From: Lewinellaceae bacterium
Lineage (GTDB): Bacteria; Bacteroidota; Bacteroidia; Chitinophagales; Saprospiraceae
Direction of reading: 5' to 3'
Length of the DNA stretch: 64,000 nt
Assembly (NCBI GenBank): GCA_020636215.1
Contig: JACJYG010000004.1
Location: 744,001 to 808,000 of the forward strand
Below the pieces are notes generated by a model. The model worked only from the letters and a program-made list of their open reading frames with translations. It made no database searches and was not told the DNA's origin. Of this stretch, positions 43,207-49,098 are shown in pieces (positions within the stretch are counted from its first letter, which is position 1; the number at the start of each line of letters is the position of its first letter). A program made the position numbers and the translations under genes.

Positions 43207-43866
43207 ATGAAAACGAGACTGTTTTCTTTCTTTTTGATCCTGATGTTTTCAGCACCGCTGGCCAATGCTCAGACATCCTTTGCCGTGCTCGGTGGCGTAA
43301 ATGTGCAGAATCTGAACGGGAAAGATATCACTGGGGACAAACTTGAAAATGACATGATCATTGGCTTTCACGCTGGGGTCAATGCCCAGATACCTATTGT
43401 TCCGCAGTTCTATTTTCAACCTGGCTTGCTGTTTAGCACCAAAGGAGCAAAAAACACGAATGGCGCAATTACAAACAAGTTCAATATTTCTTATGTTGAA
43501 TTGCCGTTAAACCTGGTTTACAAAGCCTTACTGGGCAACGGATACATCATGATTGGATTTGGGCCCTACCTTGGTTATGGTATCGGGGGAAAAGTAACAA
43601 CCGAAGGCGACGCTGCATCCATTAAGACAGATATTACCTTCCAAAACGTTGTGGAGGCAGGTGATCCCCTGGGTGAATTTTATTTAAAAGCATTTGATGC
43701 CGGTGGAAATGTTTTTGTCGGATATGAAATGGCCAACGGGGTGTTCTTCCAACTCAACACACAACTTGGAATGCTCAAGATCAATCCCGAAGATAAACGG
43801 ATCTCCAGTAATGATTCGTCGCTTAAAAACACAGGCTTCGGCCTTTCACTTGGATATCGGTTCTAA
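43207..43866 (+). CDS. Small outer-membrane beta-barrel protein (porin-like)
   Basis: 219 aa with a signal peptide (ends APLANAQ). Starts TSFAVLGGVNVQNLNGKDI, then amphipathic strands and terminal FGLSLGYRF, the outer-membrane barrel signature of PorT/OmpW-like Bacteroidota proteins. Follows the OmpA gene and may share its transcript (107-bp gap). A strong terminator follows. Confidence 0.85.
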   Translation: MKTRLFSFFLILMFSAPLANAQTSFAVLGGVNVQNLNGKDITGDKLENDMIIGFHAGVNAQIPIVPQFYFQPGLLFSTKGAKNTNGAITNKFNISYVELPLNLVYKALLGNGYIMIGFGPYLGYGIGGKVTTEGDAASIKTDITFQNVVEAGDPLGEFYLKAFDAGGNVFVGYEMANGVFFQLNTQLGMLKINPEDKRISSNDSSLKNTGFGLSLGYRF

Positions 43867-43886
43867 TAACTCATTTTATTAATAAA

Positions 43887-43924
43887 AGAGGCCGCCTCTA
43901 GAGCTAGAGGCGGCCTCTTTATTT
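43887..43924 (+). terminator. Rho-independent terminator
   Basis: Perfect 14-bp stem AGAGGCCGCCTCTA / TAGAGGCGGCCTCT, loop GAGC, then TTTATTTT. Confidence 0.9.
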
Positions 43925-44433
43925 TGCTGGCCTATCCCGTGACTGGGCGGATTTACATCCCCCTGTAGCCCCGGAGAGCCGCAGGGTGAAAATCAATATT
44001 TTTTCGAGCGACTGTTAGCGACTGACTAAGCAAGGCGCCCTTCAGGCAAGTCAGCCGCTAACTAGCCGAGATGGCCGGGAAGCATGGGGCTGGTAGGCTT
44101 GCTATGGGGAATTCCGGCTTAGCCAGTCGCTGACTGCCGGGAAAGTCAGGGGGTGGCTGAACACCGGCAAAACCGAGGCGAGCCACCCCCTGACATTTCC
44201 AATTGCTGATCAGCAAAGGTAAAGCTGTGGGAAGCGGCCCAACTCCGCGGCTTGCTATAGGCCCGCCCCTATCCCCAAAACGTGGCGCCGTGGCGCCGTG
44301 GCGTGAAATAAAGGGCAAAGCACAACTACGCCCCCCAGTTCAGCCCATTATCGTCGCCTACGAGCCCCGGCATCCGTCCGCCAGCCGTAACGCCCTTGCG
44401 CTCTTGCGTGAAACAAGAGGGGCATGTTGTAAA
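43925..44433. repeat. Gene-free stretch with dispersed repeats
   Basis: Contains CTGTTAGCGACTGACTAAGCAA (44012-44033), which recurs with one change at 55159-55180, and an inverted relative GCTTAGCCAGTCGCTGAC (44117-44134), giving an element with about 120-bp spacing. Farther right are GGCGCCGT repeats (44283-44306). No gene. Confidence 0.6.
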
Positions 44434-44595
44434 TAAAAAAAGCCACAAAACCCCATTCCAGATAGGAACGGGCTTTGTGGCTGAAAAAAGAATTCAAAGT
44501 ATGATTGTTTCCCCTTCTACAAAAATCATTTGATTATTTGGGGCGTATTTAACCCCCTTGATTCCGTTACAAAAATAAATACTTTAATTCAGGGA
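44434..44595 (-). ncRNA. Candidate small RNA (promoter-like site 5 to terminator)
   Basis: On the minus strand, regulatory site 5 (44600-44637) is followed within about 120 nt by a terminator (44441-44482 plus seven T to 44434), with no normal gene between. The only small frame is 11 codons (44494-44529, starting MIFVEG), with no visible ribosome site. Proposed as a small regulatory RNA of roughly 130-150 nt or a leader peptide. Confidence 0.4.
44441..44482. terminator. Bidirectional hairpin terminator
   Basis: AGCCACAAAACCCCATTCC / GGAACGGGCTTTGTGGCT, with A7 on the left and A-rich sequence on the right. The core CACAAAGCCCGTTCC recurs at 45203-45238. Confidence 0.7.
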
Positions 44596-44599
44596 GTGA

Positions 44600-44637
44600 T
44601 TGTACAATTTCTGAGAAAAGTTGAATAATTCACACAT
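44600..44637 (-). promoter_or_regulatory. 21-bp direct-repeat site 5
   Basis: TTGTACAATT at 44600, TTGAATAATT at 44621, CACACAT to 44637. The most degenerate copy, but the period is still 21. Directly joined to a MITE-end fragment TTTGAACAAGCTCTTA. Confidence 0.7.
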
Positions 44638-44674
44638 TTGAACAAGCTCTTAAACATAAATAAGCAGCGCCCGA

Positions 44675-45112
44675 TTAATCGTTTTTGACGGTCATGTTTT
44701 TCAGGGCAACACCCAGTTTTTCCATATCGTTGTTGAATTCAGCTTTGAAGGTTTCCCATTGGTCTTTACTTTCCACCTTGTAGTCATCCAGCTTCTTCTG
44801 CATATCGCTGTTCTTCTTTTCGAGTTCAGCAATCTTTATTTTGTATTCGGCTTTGGCTTCCTTTTTTTCCATGTCAATCCTTGCGTTAAAGTCAGCGATG
44901 CTTTGGTTGTTGGCGGCGACCTTATCTGCCGTTTGTTGCCTGAAGTTTTCAACATCCGCCTGGTATTCGTCTTTAGCCTGCGCTAAATCCTCCTTGGCTT
45001 CGACAACATTGGTTTCAGCCTTTTCCACCTTCCGGGCGGAATTGTTACAGCTTATAAACAGTCCACTTGCAGCAAAGCTGAATACGGCCAATACTAAAAT
45101 TGATTTTTTCAT
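44675..45112 (-). CDS. Coiled-coil lipoprotein, paralog A (sll1863-like)
   Basis: 145 aa lipoprotein (lipobox LFISC). Nearly all helix, many Lys/Glu, e.g. EAKEDLAQAKDEYQADVENF. The C-terminus WETFKAEFNNDMEKLGVALK matches that of paralog B (46457-46906), WESFKREFNHDMDELGQAFK. Such proteins resemble the stress-response family named after Synechocystis sll1863. Likely a periplasmic spacer or holdase; function unknown. Confidence 0.8.
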   Translation of the reverse strand: MKKSILVLAVFSFAASGLFISCNNSARKVEKAETNVVEAKEDLAQAKDEYQADVENFRQQTADKVAANNQSIADFNARIDMEKKEAKAEYKIKIAELEKKNSDMQKKLDDYKVESKDQWETFKAEFNNDMEKLGVALKNMTVKND

Positions 45113-45202
45113 TTGAATATTTTTTTTCCGAAAAGACGGAACAGATGTGAAGAAATTATTTTAAGCGCTTGTTGGCGGCTATGAAACAGGAAAAGAAAAA
45201 GG

Positions 45203-45238
45203 CACAAAGGCCCGTTCCGGAAAGGAACGGGCTTTGTG
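45203..45238 (-). terminator. Rho-independent terminator
   Basis: Minus strand CACAAAGCCCGTTCC...GGAACGGGCCTTTGTG then a T-rich run. Ends the beta-barrel gene at 45296. Same core as the terminator at 44441. Confidence 0.8.
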
Positions 45239-45295
45239 ATTCGAGCGCGTAAAAGGACACTTAATTCATAACACCATAATACAACGATCACTTTA

Positions 45296-45976
45296 TCAGA
45301 ATAAAATTGATACGCCTACGTAACCGGAATAGGTTTTGATTTTTGTCCGGTCGAGCACGTAGTACCCATCAGTCGTGGAAGTTTTGCTGTTGTCGCTGAT
45401 GTCAAACAAGCCATAAACACCACGGAACCCTACGCCCAGGCGAATATTGCGCGCCTGATTGAGCCCGAAGTCTAAGCCGGCTCCGTAGGCAAAGCCAAGA
45501 TCACCTTTCTTTACTGAAAGTATAGCTTCCGGGAGTTCGACACCATTGCCCCCGGATGTTTGAAGGCTGCTTCCGGCGCTGATGCCAATCTGCGGGCCCG
45601 CTACAATGTTGAAATTAACAAAATTGGACTTGCCCGTATTGAACGAGAGTAATAACGGAATATTAAAATACTTCAAAGTTATTTTCCGTTCGGCATCCAG
45701 TTCTTTGTACTTCTGTGAAGTCGAATTGTAAATAACTTCTCCCTGTATCCCGAAATGATCACTAAAATTGAATCCCAGGAACGCTCCAAACCCATATCCG
45801 AGCTTTGCCTCTCCTTTTACGGTACCACCAGAAGACGTGTTAAAGTCAAGTGCGGAAACAGTTGGCATGAACCGTAAGCCAAATTCGCCTTTTTGCGCAT
45901 CCACCTTAATGGCGCTTACCACCAAGAGAACGGCAACAAAGATGAATAAAGTGATTTTTTCTTTTAAATTTTTCAT
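45296..45976 (-). CDS. Outer-membrane beta-barrel protein (porin-like)
   Basis: 226 aa with a signal peptide (ends AIKVDAQ). Mature strands such as FGLRFMPTVSALDFN, GYGFGAFLGFNFSDHFGIQGEV and LRLGVGFRGVYGLF (here IRLGVGFRGVYGLF), final residue Phe (YVGVSILF). Same class as the barrel at 43207 and a likely regulon partner. Site 6 lies about 70 bp upstream. Confidence 0.85.
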   Translation of the reverse strand: MKNLKEKITLFIFVAVLLVVSAIKVDAQKGEFGLRFMPTVSALDFNTSSGGTVKGEAKLGYGFGAFLGFNFSDHFGIQGEVIYNSTSQKYKELDAERKITLKYFNIPLLLSFNTGKSNFVNFNIVAGPQIGISAGSSLQTSGGNGVELPEAILSVKKGDLGFAYGAGLDFGLNQARNIRLGVGFRGVYGLFDISDNSKTSTTDGYYVLDRTKIKTYSGYVGVSILF

Positions 45977-46045
45977 GTTCTTTTTATTAAGTGAAAGTGT
46001 GAGTGAATTGCACTGTAAATGTGCTCCTATTTATACTGACAGGTG

Positions 46046-46083
46046 TTATATAATTATTGAAAAGAGTTACATCATTCATACAT
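46046..46083 (-). promoter_or_regulatory. 21-bp direct-repeat site 6
   Basis: TTATATAATT at 46046, TTACATCATT at 46067, CATACAT to 46083. Upstream of the beta-barrel gene 45296-45976. Confidence 0.8.
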
Positions 46084-46119
46084 TTTCAATTAACTGATCT
46101 CCAGCAGGAAGCGCTCCTA

Positions 46120-46157
46120 ATGTGGGAATAATGCAACTTATTCCAGGAATTTTGTAA
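46120..46157 (+). promoter_or_regulatory. 21-bp direct-repeat site 7
   Basis: Gene strand ATGTGGG at 46120, AATAATGCAA at 46127, AATTTTGTAA at 46148. Divergent with site 6; upstream of the 51-aa membrane protein by about 80 bp. Confidence 0.8.
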
Positions 46158-46237
46158 TACTATTGAAAGAAAATGCCTGTAACTTTAAATCACTGAACTG
46201 AAACTGAAATCATCTAAATAAATTAAAATATAAAATC

Positions 46238-46393
46238 ATGGGAAATCTGCTTTATATCATCGCCGTTATTTTAGTAATAGGCTGGGCAATTGGGTTCATC
46301 GGCTTTCACGCCGGAGGGATCATCCACGTATTGTTGGTAATTGCAGTAATTGCAATAATACTGCGGGTCATCAGTGGCAGAAGCGCGGTGTGA
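46238..46393 (+). CDS. Lmo0937-family small membrane protein (51 aa)
   Basis: ATG at 46238, TGA at 46391-46393; below normal ORF cutoffs. Two membrane helices (MGNLLYIIAVILVIGWAIGF and HVLLVIAVIAIILRVISG), with the centre FHAGGIIH. This matches the Lmo0937/DUF5670 family found in stress-induced loci of many bacteria. Has its own site (7) and a terminator. Confidence 0.88.
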   Translation: MGNLLYIIAVILVIGWAIGFIGFHAGGIIHVLLVIAVIAIILRVISGRSAV

Positions 46394-46397
46394 CAAT

Positions 46398-46439
46398 AAA
46401 AAAATCGGAGCCTCTTTTGAAAGAAGTTCCGATTTTTTT
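46398..46439. terminator. Bidirectional terminator
   Basis: AAAAAAATCGGA / TCCGATTTTTTT between two convergent genes. Confidence 0.85.
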
Positions 46440-46456
46440 CTTTTGCTGCTTATTGT

Positions 46457-46906
46457 TTACTTTTCATTGTTGACCGTCAAGTCCTTGAATGCTTGCCCAA
46501 GCTCATCCATGTCATGATTAAATTCACGTTTGAATGATTCCCAGTCGCTTTGGCCGTTATCAAAATTCTCCATCTTCTTTTTCAAATCCTTGACTTTCTG
46601 CTCCAGTGTATCAATCCTTTTCGCGTAAATCTCATCAAGCGCCGTTCCTTTTTTGTCCATTTGCACTTTTAATTCCGCGATACGGATTTCAATGTCTTTG
46701 ATCTTTGCTTCTGATTCGCTCTTAAATACTTCCCATTCTTCAGTATTGTTCATTTCATGCATCGGATTCATGCCTTCCTGAGTATCATTATCATTCATCA
46801 TGCCCGTTCCCTCCTCTTCTTTTTGGGTCGATGACTGACAGCCGGTGATGGCTATCCCGGCAATGAATGTTGTTGCTACAACGAGGATAAAAATTATTTT
46901 TTTCAT
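46457..46906 (-). CDS. Coiled-coil lipoprotein, paralog B (sll1863-like)
   Basis: 149 aa lipoprotein (lipobox ITGC). An acidic Met/Asn-rich linker (MMNDNDTQEGMNPMHEMNN) precedes coiled coil KIKDIEIRIAELKVQMDKKG and the shared C-terminus WESFKREFNHDMDELGQAFKDL. Paralog of the gene at 44675. No direct-repeat site was found directly upstream, unlike several neighbours. Confidence 0.8.
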   Translation of the reverse strand: MKKIIFILVVATTFIAGIAITGCQSSTQKEEEGTGMMNDNDTQEGMNPMHEMNNTEEWEVFKSESEAKIKDIEIRIAELKVQMDKKGTALDEIYAKRIDTLEQKVKDLKKKMENFDNGQSDWESFKREFNHDMDELGQAFKDLTVNNEK

Positions 46907-46962
46907 CGTAAATTGTTTTTATTAGAATTATTCAGGATTACCTGAAATTGGATTCCCTTTTA

Positions 46963-47016
46963 AGAGCTTGTTCAAATTTCATCCTTCGGGTTGAAAACGA
47001 AATTTGAACAAGCTCT
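46963..47016. repeat. Palindromic mini-element (17-bp inverted arms)
   Basis: AGAGCTTGTTCAAATTT (46963-46979) and AAATTTGAACAAGCTCT (47000-47016), loop 20 nt. Internally deleted relative of the MITE at 42083. The stop codon of the next minus-strand gene (47015-47017) overlaps its right end, so it also works as a 3' hairpin. Confidence 0.75.
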
Positions 47017-47236
47017 AAATGCGAGCATTCTTATCTCTTACAAATACCACAACTCCTCCAACGATCAGCAAGACACCAACGATCGGCGGCCATTGTACAA
47101 AGTGATTCTTTTCTTTGTTTATTTCGATTGGCCCTATGTCCACGATTTTTTCAGTAGTTACATAGTTGAATCCGGTATAGGCCAGCATAATTATTCCAAT
47201 TATGACAAGAACAATCCCTATTGTTTTCGATTTCAT
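47015..47236 (-). CDS. DUF3185-like small two-helix membrane protein
   Basis: 73 aa. Helix 1 TIGIVLVIIGIIMLAYTGFNYV, a periplasmic stretch with IGPIEINKEK, helix 2 WPPIVGVLLIVGGVVVFV. Resembles the DUF3185/DUF3185-like group of stress-locus membrane proteins. Function unknown. Its stop lies in the palindromic mini-element. Confidence 0.78.
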   Translation of the reverse strand: MKSKTIGIVLVIIGIIMLAYTGFNYVTTEKIVDIGPIEINKEKNHFVQWPPIVGVLLIVGGVVVFVRDKNARI

Positions 47237-47411
47237 GTTATTCTTTTTTTTGCTTTTTGAAAATGATTTCCGCGGATTTCGGGTATATGCGTGGCGAAAG
47301 TTTTCGCAAAGCGCATTCGCCTTAGTTTATGTTTGGAGCGGGTTCGTTATGAAAATCAAGGAGTTGTGGTTCTGGCTAAGCTTTTAGCAAAAGAGAAAGA
47401 AGGGATTCAGC

Positions 47412-47439
47412 AAAAAACCTCCGAAATTGCTTCCGGAGG
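47412..47439 (-). terminator. Rho-independent terminator
   Basis: Minus strand CCTCCG-GAAGCAATTT-CGGAGG followed by six T. Probably ends the 47902/47641 transcript. Confidence 0.75.
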
Positions 47440-47520
47440 TGGATGGAGTTCTGGGATTACGATAAATACAATCCGCAATGTTCCGGAAATATACTTTTCC
47501 GGTTACGCGTGCATATCTAT

Positions 47521-47643
47521 TAGAGTTTGTTTGGATTTTGTTTTTGATGCCGAACCTGCCGGCCTGCGTCGCAGCTTGGTTCCATAGATGGCCATTTGAG
47601 CGGTACGGGCACGGTGGCAGAATAAAGTCCAAACAAGCGCTTA
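47521..47643. mobile_element. Short MITE-like element with imperfect inverted ends
   Basis: TAGAGTTTGTTTGGATTTT at the left and AATAAAGTCCAAACAAGCGCTTA at the right (about 12 of 14 core bases pair). Its right end includes the TAA stop of the Thivi_2564-like gene. Ends resemble the AGARCTTGTTYAAATTT family loosely. Confidence 0.45.
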
Positions 47644-47826
47644 TATTCTCATGTTTTTTATAGAATCTAAAAGCCCAAATGCCTGCAGCAGCCAGATGAC
47701 AACAGCAATGACAACAACTACATTGAGGATGTTTTTAATTTTCCTGTCCATCGGAATGTAGGTATTCACGAGCCAAAGAAGGACCCCCACAACAATCAGT
47801 ACGATTAAAAGATTTAAAAGTGACAT
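47641..47826 (-). CDS. Thivi_2564-family small membrane protein
   Basis: 61 aa from the ATG at 47824-47826. Two helices (LLNLLIVLIVVGVLLWLVNTYI and ILNVVVVIAVVIWLLQAFGL) around the short loop PMDRKIKN match the Thivi_2564 family. Next to the Ala/Glu-linker protein in one transcript from site 8 (75-bp gap). Confidence 0.85.
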   Translation of the reverse strand: MSLLNLLIVLIVVGVLLWLVNTYIPMDRKIKNILNVVVVIAVVIWLLQAFGLLDSIKNMRI

Positions 47827-47901
47827 AATAATAAGTTTAGGATGATGCAAAAATGGATGGGGATATACCCGTTTTCAGTACTTTGGTTTCACCCCTCTGA
47901 T

Positions 47902-48219
47902 TTAGAGTAAAAGGATCAGCAACAATACAATAATGATTACTGCTCCGACAGAAAGGTACACGCCATTGCCAATTTCTCTCAATTCCTTTTTTATTTCACG
48001 AACTTCTTTTCGCAATTCTTTCTTTTCAGGCGCACTCAGCTCTGATTTATCTATCGCCTTGATCTCATCTAACCTGGTGATTAAAGCTTGCGCTTCTGTT
48101 GATTCAGCAGGTTTATTCTCAGGAACGGATGTTGTAGGCCCCGTTACTGCTCCCATTTGAGTCGGGATAAATGACAACACCATAAGGACTGTCATAAAAT
48201 ACAGCGTTAACTTTTTCAT
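47902..48219 (-). CDS. Small membrane protein with charged helix
   Basis: 105 aa. Signal-like N-terminus (MKKLTLYFMTVLMVLSFIP), a charged helix (SAPEKKELRKEVREIKKELREI) and a C-terminal helix YLSVGAVIIIVLLLILLL. Known only as an uncharacterised small Bacteroidota protein. First gene after site 8 (about 70 bp), so probable regulon member. Confidence 0.75.
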   Translation of the reverse strand: MKKLTLYFMTVLMVLSFIPTQMGAVTGPTTSVPENKPAESTEAQALITRLDEIKAIDKSELSAPEKKELRKEVREIKKELREIGNGVYLSVGAVIIIVLLLILLL

Positions 48220-48289
48220 TTAATTATTTTTCATTTTGTCAATAAACAATTCAACAGATCAAAGGTCTCTGCTTATACACACATAAGCA

Positions 48290-48327
48290 TTACACAATTC
48301 CTGAAATAAGTTGCATAATTCACACAT
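48290..48327 (-). promoter_or_regulatory. 21-bp direct-repeat site 8
   Basis: TTACACAATT at 48290, TTGCATAATT at 48311, CACACAT to 48327. Contains the stop codon (48320-48322) of the AraC-type regulator. Confidence 0.85.
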
Positions 48328-48880
48328 CTTCAAGGGAATTGCGCCTTTTGTGCCTGAGTTTTTTGAAAAAGGAGGGAGTTAAGCCCGTGACTTTTTTGAA
48401 TTGGTTGGATAAATGCGCCACGCTGCTGTAGTTCAGCCGGTAGGAAATTTCGGTGAGATTTAGTTCATCATATAAGAGTAATTCCTTTACCCGTTCAATT
48501 TTGTGCGCGATAATATAATGTTCAATGGTAATGCCCGTTGTCTCGGAAAAAAGATTGGCGAGATAGGTGTAATCATGCTGGAGTTTCTGACTGATATACT
48601 CGGAATTTTTAATTCTGGGCAGTTCGTCCGCATAATGTACCATTTCAATAATGACGTTCTTTATTTTTTCAATCAGCACGGCTTTTTTGTCATCCATCAA
48701 CTCAAGCCCTGATTTTAATAAAGCTATTTTCAGTTGTTCCCGCTGCTCATCGGTAATCTGTTCTTTGACTTCCGCCTCCCCTAATTCCACTGCTCCGTAG
48801 TGCAACCCGAGTTTTTCCAACTCAGACTTTACCATCATTTTGCAGCGATTGCTCACCATATATTTGATGTATAGTTTCAT
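48320..48880 (-). CDS. AraC-family transcriptional regulator
   Basis: 186 aa from the ATG at 48878-48880. The N-terminal about 75 residues (MKLYIKYMVSNRCKMMVKSELEKLGL) form a small alpha/beta domain seen in a Bacteroidota subgroup of AraC proteins, and could sense a ligand. The C-terminal about 100 residues are a double helix-turn-helix (TYLANLFSETTGITIEHYIIAHKIERVK and LTEISYRLNYSSVAHLSNQFKKVTG). AraC proteins bind direct repeats about 21 bp apart, which is exactly the period of the eight sites. Best candidate regulator of the block, though not proven. Confidence 0.9.
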   Translation of the reverse strand: MKLYIKYMVSNRCKMMVKSELEKLGLHYGAVELGEAEVKEQITDEQREQLKIALLKSGLELMDDKKAVLIEKIKNVIIEMVHYADELPRIKNSEYISQKLQHDYTYLANLFSETTGITIEHYIIAHKIERVKELLLYDELNLTEISYRLNYSSVAHLSNQFKKVTGLTPSFFKKLRHKRRNSLEDV

Positions 48881-49039
48881 GGTTTTTTTGCTCCAGTATT
48901 TCAACGGCCACTAAATGCTCTCTTGTGAAATGTTTGGCTGCATTTCCTCCTATCCCGACGGCCATGCTACAAGCCCTGTCAGGAAATTAGAGCCTCATAA
49001 AATACAATATACCCAAAATGCCGGTGCTGGGCAACAGAA

Positions 49040-49074
49040 AACGCCCTGGAGGAACTTTTGTCCTCCAGGGCGTT
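49040..49074. terminator. Bidirectional terminator
   Basis: AACGCCCTGGAGGA / TCCTCCAGGGCGTT with T/A tracts on both sides. Ends the M1 peptidase gene. Confidence 0.85.
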
Positions 49075-49098
49075 TTTACCGCTCGCGCTGATTTACGG

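Noticed and set aside
44058..44318. 86-codon minus-strand frame in the gene-free stretch
   Set aside because: Pro/Ala/Gly-rich translation of GC-rich repeat DNA, no ribosome site, no family.
47291..47587. 98-codon plus-strand frame near 47.4 kb
   Set aside because: Crosses a terminator hairpin and a MITE-like element and has no recognisable protein features.
30624..48904. The AT-rich stress block as a classic genomic island
   Set aside because: Composition looks different, but no integrase, tRNA target or flanking attachment repeats were found, so horizontal transfer is not claimed.
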